Assembly (NCBI RefSeq): GCF_002754375.1
Contig: NZ_PEFF01000001.1
Coordinates: 4,109,501 to 4,173,500 of the forward strand
Source of the DNA: Variovorax sp. 54
GTDB lineage: Bacteria > Pseudomonadota > Gammaproteobacteria > Burkholderiales > Burkholderiaceae_C
DNA: 64,000 bases
Direction: 5' to 3'
Positions 54,615-62,157 of the stretch are shown here, one piece after another. Position 1 is the first letter of the stretch, and each line of letters opens with the position of its first letter. Position numbers and translations under genes: made by a program. Under the pieces are notes generated by a model. The model made no database searches, had not been told where the DNA came from, and saw only the letters and a program-made list of their open reading frames with translations.

Positions 54615-55478
54615 TCAGACGTCGCGCAATGCGATCACCGCAGCACGCGCACGGTCGAGGAAGGGGCGGCGCTCTTCGCCGTCCTCGACGCGGATCGGTG
54701 CGCCGAAGGTGACTGAGCACAGGATAGGCACGGGCACGATCTCGCCCTTGGGCATGACGCGCTGCACGTTGTCGATCCAGGCCGGCACGAGGACCACGTC
54801 GGGGAACATCGTCGCCAATGCGTACAGGCCCGACTTGAATTTCTGCGGCTCGCCGGTGTGGCCGCGCGTGCCTTCGGGAAAGATGATGATCGAGTCGCCG
54901 CTGCGCAATGCGTCGATGAGTGGCGCGAGCGGGTCGGCGGCGGGCGACTCGGGTGCGGCGGCCGGTGCTTCGGGTTCGATGACGGGCGGCGGTGCGACCG
55001 GCGGTGGGGGCGGCGGGGGCGCGGGGAGGTCGAGCTGGCCCTGGATTTCTTGCGGTGCCTCGGCGGCGGTGATCGTTTCGATCGGCAGCAGCGGTTCCAT
55101 CGACGGCTCGATGCGCTCGGCCGGTGCGTTGGGCGCTGCGGGTGGCCGTGCTTCAGGCGGCGGTGGCGCGGCCGGCGCTGCAGCCCCTGCAGGCGCCGTG
55201 GCCGCACGCTCCACATACACCGCGTTGAACACCTCCGTCGTGATCCAGCGCTTGACCGGCGTGTTGGCCCAGTAGTCGCGCGCCGCGATGGGCCGTGTGA
55301 TGCTGCGCAGCTCTTCGGGCAGCGCGGCCCAGATCATCACGAGGTCCGCGTGGCTCTGGTGATTCGCGAAGTAGATGCGCTGCTCGGCCTTCGGTGGACA
55401 GCCGTACCAGCGCGCCTGCGCGCCGGTGAGCAATCGGACGATTCCCAGCAGCAACCAACCTGTGAGCTTTGCCAGCAT
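54615..55478 (-). CDS. PlsC-type 1-acylglycerol-3-phosphate acyltransferase with proline-rich insertion
   Basis: 287 residues. The catalytic NHQSHAD (39-45) and FPEGTRG (200-206) motifs of glycerolipid acyltransferases are intact, and PAWIDNVQRVMPKGEIVPVP matches a later conserved block. Between them residues about 92-184 (DNA about 54927-55205) are Pro/Ala/Glu-rich low-complexity sequence (PAPPPPPPPVAPPP), which normal PlsC proteins lack; motif spacing is thus enlarged by about 90 residues. One N-terminal membrane helix. Followed 7 bases on by cdsA. Its ATG (55478) abuts a divergent start codon. Confidence 0.85.
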   Translation of the reverse strand: MLAKLTGWLLLGIVRLLTGAQARWYGCPPKAEQRIYFANHQSHADLVMIWAALPEELRSITRPIAARDYWANTPVKRWITTEVFNAVYVERAATAPAGAAAPAAPPPPEARPPAAPNAPAERIEPSMEPLLPIETITAAEAPQEIQGQLDLPAPPPPPPPVAPPPVIEPEAPAAAPESPAADPLAPLIDALRSGDSIIIFPEGTRGHTGEPQKFKSGLYALATMFPDVVLVPAWIDNVQRVMPKGEIVPVPILCSVTFGAPIRVEDGEERRPFLDRARAAVIALRDV

Positions 55479-55487
55479 ATGGAGGCG

Positions 55488-55925
55488 ATGATACGGGCCA
55501 TGCGATGGCGTTTCGATCTTCTTTCCCTGGCGTGGGCGGTGGCCCTCTTTGTGTTGCTCGTGCTGCTGGCCACCGTCGGCGCGCGCTGGGGCTGGGTGCG
55601 AAGTTTCTTCGGCGACGTGCTGGCCGTGGCGTGGGTGTACGTGGTGTTCAAGACCTTCGTCGCCGCGCGCGTGCTGCCGCTCGCGCTGGCCGCCTTCGGC
55701 GTGGGGCTGCTGGTCGAGCTGGGGCAGTTCCTTGCGTCGACCTGGCACCTGCACATTCCGAACCGCGCGCTGCGCATCGTGCTCGGTGCCACCGCCGACT
55801 GGTGGGACGTGGTGGCCTACGCGATCGGCTTCGTCGCCGTGCTGGCGGTGGAAGCTGCGGTGCGCAAGCTCAGGGCAGGTCGACCGCCGACATCCGCGCC
55901 ACGATCGTCGATGCCCGCCCGTTGA
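55488..55925 (+). CDS. DUF2809 family membrane protein
   Basis: About 145 residues with four predicted helices (DLLSLAWAVALFVLLVLLA, VLAVAWVYVVFKTFVA, LALAAFGVGLLVELGQF and WDVVAYAIGFVAVLAVE). GDVLAVAWVYVVFKT and the LVELGQF followed by ILGATADWWDVVAYAIG are typical of DUF2809. Function unknown. The start is uncertain: in-frame ATGs at 55479, 55488 and 55500; 55488 follows GGAGG closely. It is divergent from plsC with start codons essentially touching, and its last 56 bases overlap the convergent mtgA gene. Confidence 0.75.
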   Translation: MIRAMRWRFDLLSLAWAVALFVLLVLLATVGARWGWVRSFFGDVLAVAWVYVVFKTFVAARVLPLALAAFGVGLLVELGQFLASTWHLHIPNRALRIVLGATADWWDVVAYAIGFVAVLAVEAAVRKLRAGRPPTSAPRSSMPAR

Positions 55926-56613
55926 TGTAGGACGAATTGGGCCGACGCTCGAAGAACTTCGGGCTTGGCAGCATCACGGCCAGGCGCGCCGACTCGTACG
56001 CACTGAGGCGCGCGGCCGGCTTCTTGAAGTAGTACTGCGCCGCAGCCTCGGCGCCGAACACGCCTTCGCCCCATTCGACGTTGTTCAGGTAGATCTCGAG
56101 GATGCGCTGCTTGTCGAGCAGCACTTCGAGCAGCGTGGCGAGCACCAGCTCCTGGCCCTTGCGCAGCATGGTTCGTTCGCCCGACAGCAGCAGGTTCTTC
56201 GCAAGCTGCTGCGTGATGGTGGAGCCGCCGCGCAACGGTGCCGGCTGCACCGGCTTGCCGCGTGCAGCGGCGCGTGCCATGCGCTTGGCGGCCAGCTGTT
56301 CGGCGCGAGCGTTACGCTGGCGCGCACGCTCGATGGCTTCCCACTCGACGCCGTTGTGGTCGACGAAACCGGCGTCTTCGCTCGCGATCACGGCGCGCTT
56401 GAGGGAGTCGTTGATCTGCGTGTACGGCACCCAGTCCTGACGCCATCCGCCTTCGCGGCCCTGCGAGAGCGCAACGCGCCAGGCCTCGGAGCGCTGGAAG
56501 GCCGTGCTCTGTGGATCGATCACCGCCATGGCCGCGATGCGCACCACGAAGAACAGCTCGAGCGCCAGGCCCGCCACCACGAGGCAGGCGATCAGGCGCA
56601 GCAGGCCCTTCAT
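55870..56613 (-). CDS. mtgA: Monofunctional peptidoglycan glycosyltransferase MtgA
   Basis: 247 residues. GT51-family enzyme polymerising lipid II glycan strands outside the inner membrane. N-terminal membrane helix (LIACLVVAGLALELFFVV), catalytic Glu in AVIASEDAGFVDHNG, then RGGSTITQQLAKNLLLSGE and IYLNNVEWGEGVFGAE, all GT51 signatures; no transpeptidase domain follows. ATG 56613 overlaps the aroE stop. Its 3-prime end overlaps the convergent DUF2809 gene by 56 bases, an unusually long tail overlap. Confidence 0.95.
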   Translation of the reverse strand: MKGLLRLIACLVVAGLALELFFVVRIAAMAVIDPQSTAFQRSEAWRVALSQGREGGWRQDWVPYTQINDSLKRAVIASEDAGFVDHNGVEWEAIERARQRNARAEQLAAKRMARAAARGKPVQPAPLRGGSTITQQLAKNLLLSGERTMLRKGQELVLATLLEVLLDKQRILEIYLNNVEWGEGVFGAEAAAQYYFKKPAARLSAYESARLAVMLPSPKFFERRPNSSYINGRASTIVARMSAVDLP

Positions 56614-57467
56614 GCGCCGGCGGCGAGCGAGGCGCGCAGCTCGGCGAGAACCTGGGCCGAGGGCGGGTGCACGCCGCGCCAGAATTCGAAGGCTTCGGCG
56701 GCCTGTTCCACCAGCATGCCGAGGCCGTCGCGCGCGACCGCGCCGTGCGCTTCGGCCCAGGCCATGAAGCCTGCGGCGGCGGGCCCGTACATCATGTCGA
56801 CGGCCAGCGCGCCGGGGCGCAGCACCTGCGCGCTCACGGGCACGGCGTCGCCCGCGAGGCTGGAGGCGGTGGCGTTGACCACCACGTCGAAAGCGCCCGG
56901 CACTTCGTCGAGCGCCCAGGCTTCGAGCGTGGCGCCGTGGCGCAGCGCGAGCGCGGCATGGCGCTGCACCAGCGCGATGGCCTTGTCGAGCGTGCGGTTG
57001 GCCACCACGACGTGCGTGGCGCCCGCGTCGAGCAGCGGTCCGAGCACGCCCGCCGCGGCGCCGCCGGCGCCGATCAGCAGCAGCGACCGGCCCGCCAGCG
57101 GCACGCCGGCATTGCGCACGATGTCGTTGACCAGGCCGATGCCGTCGGTGTTGTCGGCATGGATGCTGCCGTCGGTCTCGAAGCGCAGCGTGTTCACGGC
57201 CTGCGCCAGCGTGGCGCGCTCGCTGGTGTGCTGCGCGAGCGCGGCGGCGTCGAACTTGAAGGGCACGGTGACGTTGCAGCCGCGCGCGGTGTCGCCTTGC
57301 GCGGCGGCCTCGCTGCGGAAGGCGGCGATGCCTTCGGCGAATGCACCGATCGGCACCAGGCGCCGGCCGTAGGCCATCGGCTGGCCGCAGAGTTCGGCAA
57401 AACGCGCGTGGATGCGGGGCGAGCGGCTGTGCTCGACTGGGTTGCCCATGACGCAGTACTGATCCAT
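56610..57467 (-). CDS. aroE: Shikimate dehydrogenase AroE
   Basis: 285 residues. NADP-dependent reduction of 3-dehydroshikimate in aromatic amino-acid synthesis. VMGNPVEHSRSPRIH binds shikimate with CNVTVPFK supplying the catalytic Lys, DNTDGIG continues the site, and LLLIGAGGAAAGVLGPLL plus VVANRTLDKA form the NADP fold. Start ATG 57467. It lies between tonB (29 bases) and mtgA (4-base overlap) on the minus strand, a compact four-gene run that looks like one operon. Confidence 0.96.
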   Translation of the reverse strand: MDQYCVMGNPVEHSRSPRIHARFAELCGQPMAYGRRLVPIGAFAEGIAAFRSEAAAQGDTARGCNVTVPFKFDAAALAQHTSERATLAQAVNTLRFETDGSIHADNTDGIGLVNDIVRNAGVPLAGRSLLLIGAGGAAAGVLGPLLDAGATHVVVANRTLDKAIALVQRHAALALRHGATLEAWALDEVPGAFDVVVNATASSLAGDAVPVSAQVLRPGALAVDMMYGPAAAGFMAWAEAHGAVARDGLGMLVEQAAEAFEFWRGVHPPSAQVLAELRASLAAGA

Positions 57468-57496
57468 GGCCGGTGTTCCGTGTTCTGCTGTGGGGG

Positions 57497-58348
57497 TTAT
57501 TGAGACGACAGCTCGATCGTTTCGTCGCGCGTGAACTTGAAGCGCGACTGCAGCACGATCTGGTCGGTCTGCTTGCGCATCGCGTCGGTGAAGGTGCCGA
57601 AGTTGCCGACGCTGCGCACGATGGCCTGGGCCCGACGGTCGAGCGTGGTGTTGCCCGAGCTTTCGTCGACCACGGCGTCGAGTACGCGCCCGTCGTGGTT
57701 GATGGTGACCGTCATCTTGAGTTCGCCGTAGAGCTTCTTGCCGGCCGCGGTCGGGAAGTTCTCGGTGCCCTTGACCTCGATGCGGCGGCGCAGCGTGTCG
57801 ACGTACAGCGCGTAGGCCGCCTCGCGCGTGGCGGGGCTCAGGTAGCGCTTCTTGGGGCGCGCGTTTTCCTCGTTCACGCGGCGTTCGATCTCGGCGAGCA
57901 GCGCGACCATCTGGCGGCGCTTTTCCTCGCGCGCGGCGGCTTCGGTCGGGTCGCCGGCCTGGCGCGGATCGGGCACGGGCATGGCGGCCAGCTCGCGCTT
58001 GAGCTGCGCCAGCATCTGCATCTGCTGGGCCTGCATGGCCTCGACCTGGCGGCGCGATTCCTCGAAGGAGTCGCCCATGGTGGTGAAGCTCGACGGCGGC
58101 AGCGGGCTGGTGGCGCGGCCCTTGTCGAGGTCGCCGCCGCCCGCGAGCGTGGTCTGCGCCATCACGCGGGCTGCGGGGTCGGGCTTGTCGTTGGTCTTGC
58201 TGTTGACCAGGATCACTTCGAGCGGAGTTTCGCTGAAGACCCGGTTGAACGATTCGGGATCGACGAAGCGCACCGCGAGCAACGCGGCATGCGCGATGAC
58301 CGACACGCCCAGAGCGATCTGCAGCGTGCTGAGGTCCTTGAGATTCAT
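57497..58348 (-). CDS. TonB-like energy transducer protein
   Basis: 283 residues. N-terminal membrane anchor LQIALGVSVIAHAALLAV (about 9-26) with the SxxxH pattern of TonB helices (SVIAH), a periplasmic coiled linker rich in Gln/Glu (about 90-150), and a C-terminal TonB domain (KKLYGELKMTVTINHDGRVL to the end) that would contact outer-membrane transporters. Unlike classical TonB it lacks a long Pro-Glu/Pro-Lys spacer. ExbB and ExbD are not adjacent. GGAGGAG precedes the start on the minus strand. Follows the RNB nuclease gene. Confidence 0.85.
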   Translation of the reverse strand: MNLKDLSTLQIALGVSVIAHAALLAVRFVDPESFNRVFSETPLEVILVNSKTNDKPDPAARVMAQTTLAGGGDLDKGRATSPLPPSSFTTMGDSFEESRRQVEAMQAQQMQMLAQLKRELAAMPVPDPRQAGDPTEAAAREEKRRQMVALLAEIERRVNEENARPKKRYLSPATREAAYALYVDTLRRRIEVKGTENFPTAAGKKLYGELKMTVTINHDGRVLDAVVDESSGNTTLDRRAQAIVRSVGNFGTFTDAMRKQTDQIVLQSRFKFTRDETIELSSQ

Positions 58349-58379
58349 TCTCGAAACTCCTCCAGGGGGCGGCGCGTGT

Positions 58380-58399
58380 CTCCGGTCGAACGACCGGAG
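58380..58399 (-). terminator. Hairpin between RNB nuclease and tonB-like gene
   Basis: CTCCGGTCG (58380-58388) and CGACCGGAG (58391-58399) form a near-perfect stem with a minimal loop, 1 base from the RNB stop codon and about 30 before tonB. No T run, so an attenuator or processing/stability element is as likely as a terminator. Confidence 0.4.
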
Positions 58400-58400
58400 G

Positions 58401-60473
58401 TCATGCAGGCGCGGTCGTCGTCGGGTCGGGTGCGGCCTCGCTGTCGCTCAGGTCGACCGCGATGGCGATCGGGCCGGCGACTTCTTCTTCGTCGTCCTCG
58501 CCGCCGCTTTCATCGGCCGCAGCATCGGTTTTCGGCATGTCGAAGCGTTCGAGCACGGTGCCGCTCACGTCGAGCGCGATCTCGTCGATTTCGCCGAGCT
58601 TCACGCGCACGCGCGCGCCGCGCTCCTGCTGGCCCGCCACCGGGAACACCAGCGGCAGCGCATCGGCCCGCACCAGCGCACCGTTGGGAATGTCTTTGAT
58701 GACCGTGGCTTCGAGCTCGGTGATGCCGTTCTGCTGCAGGTACTTGAGCGTCCAGAAGCGCTCCATGCCGCCCTGGTAGGCGTTGTACGTGGCATAGGCG
58801 GCGTCGAAGCCCGAGAGGATCGAGAACAGGTCGGCGTCCTTCGGCTTGAAGGGCGCGGCCAGCGCAGCGGTCTTGCCGTGGCGCGCGGCCGCGATGATCT
58901 GCCACTGGTTCACGAGGTCGGTGTAGCGGCGCAGCGGCGAGGTGCTCCAGGCGTAGCTCTTCACGCCCAGGCCCGCGTGCGGCAGCGCGCGCGTGCCCAT
59001 GCGCACCTTGATGCCGGGCGCCAGGCTGGCCTGGCTGCGGTACAGGCCGGGCACGCCGAGTTCGCCGAGCCAGCCGCCCCAGCTGCTGTTGGCCAGGATC
59101 ATGGCCTCGGACACGATCAGGTCGAGCGGCGCGCCGCGCTGGCGCGTGGTGATCTGCACCTGCTCGTTGCCGGTGGGCTCGGCGCCGTCGTTGCCGACGA
59201 GGCGGAAGTTGTAGTCGGGCCGGCTGAAGTTCTCGGGCTTGCCGCGCACCACTTCACGCAGCGCCTTCAGGTGCTTGGCGAGGCGGAACAGGAAGCTCAG
59301 CGGCGCGCGCAGCTTCGCGGCGGCGTCGGGCGTGTTGTCCGAATTGAAGGTGGCGTCTTCGAGCCAGGGCTGCGTGACGACGGCATCGAGCTGGTCGTGG
59401 CGCAGGTTGGCGACGATCGGCACGCGTTCGAGCTTGGTCTCGGTGCCTTGCAGCTCCAGCGTGGCTTCGTCGAAGCGTGCATAGAGCGACACGGCCGGGC
59501 GGTCGCCGCCTTCGAGCAGCGTGTAGGTGTCGACCACTTCGTCGGGCAGCATGGTGATCTTGTAGCCCGGCATGTACACGGTGGACATGCGCGCGCGCGC
59601 CACGGCGTCGATGGCGCTGCCCGGCGTGAGCGCCAGGCCCGGCGCCGCGATGTGGATGCCGACCGTGATGGTGCCGCTGCCCATGCCCTGCACGGACAGC
59701 GCGTCGTCGATTTCGGTGGTCTGCGAATCGTCGATCGAGAAGGCCCGCACGCCTTCGGCCAGCGGCAGGTCGTCGGCGACGGCCGGCGCCGCGAGCGCGG
59801 GGAAGCCGGTGCCCTTGGGGAAGTTCTCGAACAGGAAGCGCCGCCAGTGGAACTGGTAAGGCGAATCGATGGCGCCGGCGCGCTCCAGCAGGTCGAGCGG
59901 CGGGCGCTGCGTGGCGCGCGCGGCGTCGACCACGGCCTTGTACTCGGGCGCGTTCTTGTCGGGCTTGAACAGGATCTTGTAGAGCTGCTCGCGGATCGCC
60001 GGCGGGCACACGCCTTCGGCGAGCTGGCCGGCCCATTCGACGATCTGCGCCTGGATGGCCTTCTTCTTCTCGATGGCGGCCAGCGCCTGCTGCACGATTT
60101 CGGCGGGCGCCTTCTTGAAGCGCCCCTTGCCCGCGCGGCGGAAGTAGTGCGGCGCCTCAAACAGCGCGAACAGCGCGGCGGCCTGCTGCGCGAGCGTGGG
60201 CTTCTCGCTGAAATAGTCGGCGGCCAGGTCGGCAAAGCCGAACTCGCCTTCGGCTGCGAATTCCCAGGCGAGGTCGAGGTCCATGGCAGCGGCCAGCGCA
60301 CGCGCCTCGGCCATCAGCTCGGGCGGGGCCGGCTTCTCGAAACGCAGAACGATGTTGGCGCCCTTGACCTTGACGCGCTTGCCGGTCTCGAGCTCGACCT
60401 GTGCCGAGGCTTCGGCTTCCGACAGGACGCGGCCGCCGAGGTATTTACCGGCTTCTTCAAACAATACAAACAT
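58401..60473 (-). CDS. RNase II/R-family exoribonuclease (RNB domain)
   Basis: About 690 residues. RNB-family 3-prime to 5-prime exoribonuclease. The catalytic block FSIDDSQTTEIDDALSV holds the metal-binding aspartates, and YAWSTSPLRRYTDLVNQ is the conserved second half; VGIHIAAPG lies between. The N-terminal region does not look like the cold-shock pair of RNase R, and the protein ends in an acidic tail (ESGGEDDEEEVAG). Start taken as ATG 60473 (MFVLFEEAGKYL); GTG 60488 adds five residues. First gene of the run to tonB, aroE and mtgA on the minus strand. Confidence 0.9.
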   Translation of the reverse strand: MFVLFEEAGKYLGGRVLSEAEASAQVELETGKRVKVKGANIVLRFEKPAPPELMAEARALAAAMDLDLAWEFAAEGEFGFADLAADYFSEKPTLAQQAAALFALFEAPHYFRRAGKGRFKKAPAEIVQQALAAIEKKKAIQAQIVEWAGQLAEGVCPPAIREQLYKILFKPDKNAPEYKAVVDAARATQRPPLDLLERAGAIDSPYQFHWRRFLFENFPKGTGFPALAAPAVADDLPLAEGVRAFSIDDSQTTEIDDALSVQGMGSGTITVGIHIAAPGLALTPGSAIDAVARARMSTVYMPGYKITMLPDEVVDTYTLLEGGDRPAVSLYARFDEATLELQGTETKLERVPIVANLRHDQLDAVVTQPWLEDATFNSDNTPDAAAKLRAPLSFLFRLAKHLKALREVVRGKPENFSRPDYNFRLVGNDGAEPTGNEQVQITTRQRGAPLDLIVSEAMILANSSWGGWLGELGVPGLYRSQASLAPGIKVRMGTRALPHAGLGVKSYAWSTSPLRRYTDLVNQWQIIAAARHGKTAALAAPFKPKDADLFSILSGFDAAYATYNAYQGGMERFWTLKYLQQNGITELEATVIKDIPNGALVRADALPLVFPVAGQQERGARVRVKLGEIDEIALDVSGTVLERFDMPKTDAAADESGGEDDEEEVAGPIAIAVDLSDSEAAPDPTTTAPA

Positions 60474-60533
60474 GCCGCGATTGTCCACGACTCGGCCAGG
60501 CCGGAGCCGCTGCCCCGGCCGGCGGCGCGCGCC

Positions 60534-61127
60534 CTAAATGGGGTTGATGAAGGCCATCACGTCGGCCAGGTGCGCTTTTTCGAAGTCGGACAGCGCATGG
60601 TCGCCGCCTTCGAGCAGCTTGATGCGGCTGTCGGGGTAGCGCGCCGACATCTCGTGCCAGTCGAGCGCCTCGTCGCCCTTGGCGATGATCGCGAACAGGC
60701 GCTCCGGCCGTGTGAGCGCGCCGATTTCCATGGCGCGCAGTTCCTGGATGAATTCCGGCTGGAAATAGAAATGCTCGGCCGGGTCGTGCCAGGCGGTCTG
60801 GCTGCCGATGTAGCGCGTGAGGTCGCGCGCCGGGTGCACCGCGGGGTTGAGCAGCACGGCGCGGCAGCGGGTCATGCCGGCGACGTAGGTGGCGTAGAAA
60901 CCGCCGAGCGACGAACCGATCACCGCCATCGACTTGCGTGGCCAGTCCGCGATGCCCTTCATCACCATGTCGATGGCATCGTGCGGCGACGGCGGCAGTT
61001 GCGGGCACCACCACTCCAGGTTCGGGTGCTCGCGCGCCACGTGCTTCGCCACCAGCCGCGCCTTGGTGGAGCGGGGCGACGAACGGAAGCCGTGCAGGTA
61101 CAACAGATGGGTGGTTTGCGGGTCCAT
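60534..61127 (-). CDS. YqiA-like esterase
   Basis: 197 residues. Small alpha/beta hydrolase: LLYLHGFRSSPRSTKARL opens the domain, the nucleophile is in VIGSSLGGFYATYVAG, the acid in AKGDEALDW and the histidine in EGGDHALSDF. This matches the YqiA family of cytoplasmic esterases (UPF0227), seen in many proteobacteria. Natural substrate unknown. ATG 61127 gives the conserved start; the upstream extension in frame is not typical. It lies 60 bases upstream of the RNB gene on the same strand and is divergent from the response regulator gene, with 280 bases between. Confidence 0.85.
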   Translation of the reverse strand: MDPQTTHLLYLHGFRSSPRSTKARLVAKHVAREHPNLEWWCPQLPPSPHDAIDMVMKGIADWPRKSMAVIGSSLGGFYATYVAGMTRCRAVLLNPAVHPARDLTRYIGSQTAWHDPAEHFYFQPEFIQELRAMEIGALTRPERLFAIIAKGDEALDWHEMSARYPDSRIKLLEGGDHALSDFEKAHLADVMAFINPI

Positions 61128-61407
61128 GGGAGAAGGTGACTGGCGGTGCGCAGGGCGCGCGCCGTGGCCGGATTCAGACAATTCTGCATGAGGTCCGCAG
61201 CACCAAAGGCGCGGTGACCCCACAAATCCCTGCGAAACAAGCGACAAGGACGTGTCTGGAATTCGAAAGTATTCACGGTGCGGCCACGCGGGGTGCGGGC
61301 GATGCGGCGCAAGGAAGAGGGATGAGACAAGTTTCGTGACGCATCTGGCAGGGGGCATCCCATGAACGAGGGAGGCCGGGCCGGCATGGCCGCAGGTGTC
61401 GAGGCTT

Positions 61408-62151
61408 ATGCTTCATCCCATGAATACCGAGGCACAGGATGACGGGCTGCCACGCCGCTGGGGCGTGCTCGTGGTCGAGGACGACAGCCGCGCACGCGCC
61501 TTCTTCGAGGCCAGCGTGCAGCGCAGCCCGCGCCTGTTCTGGCTCGGCAGTGCGGGCACAGTGCAGGAAGCGCGCACCTGGCTGGCCGGCACCGCGACCA
61601 TCCCCGACGTGCTGCTGGTCGACCTCGGCATGCCCGACGGCACCGGGCTCGACGTGATCCGCGACGCCGTGGCCCGCTTTCCCGGTTGCGAGCCGCTGGT
61701 GGTGTCGGTCTTCGGCGACGAAGAGAACGTGCTGGCCAGCATCGAGGCCGGCGCCGTGGGCTACATCCACAAGGACGCCGCACCGGAAGACATCGCGCAG
61801 ACCATTGTCGAGATGAAGGCCGGCGCCTCGCCGATCTCGCCCATGATCGCGCGCCGCGTGCTCGCCAAGTACCGCAGCCTGCAGGCGGCCGTGCCGGGCA
61901 CCGCCGGCGCGGCGCCGGCAGAGGCGGCGCTCGACGAGACCGACCGCGGCCTGCTCTCGGCGCGCGAGCACGAGGTGCTGACGCTGATCGCGCGCGGCTT
62001 CTCGTACGCCGAGATCGCGCGCCTCAAGGGCCTGAGCGTGCACACGGTGCAGACCCACATCAAGAACCTCTACGGCAAGCTCGCGGTGCATTCCAAGAGC
62101 GAAGCGGTGTTCGAGGCCACGCGCCTCGGCCTGCTGTCCCACCCGGGCTGA
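61408..62151 (+). CDS. NarL/FixJ-type response regulator
   Basis: 247 residues from ATG 61408 (61420 also possible). Receiver domain: acidic pocket VVEDDSRAR, phospho-acceptor Asp72 in LLVDLGMPDGTG, conserved Lys in YIHKDAAPED. C-terminal LuxR-type helix-turn-helix: LSAREHEVLTLIARGFSY, IARLKGLSVHTVQTHIKNLY. It is 6 bases before the sensor kinase gene, so the two form a two-component pair. The target genes cannot be read from the window. Two-component partners of this kind sense membrane or periplasmic stimuli. Confidence 0.93.
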   Translation: MLHPMNTEAQDDGLPRRWGVLVVEDDSRARAFFEASVQRSPRLFWLGSAGTVQEARTWLAGTATIPDVLLVDLGMPDGTGLDVIRDAVARFPGCEPLVVSVFGDEENVLASIEAGAVGYIHKDAAPEDIAQTIVEMKAGASPISPMIARRVLAKYRSLQAAVPGTAGAAPAEAALDETDRGLLSAREHEVLTLIARGFSYAEIARLKGLSVHTVQTHIKNLYGKLAVHSKSEAVFEATRLGLLSHPG

Positions 62152-62157
62152 GGGCGG

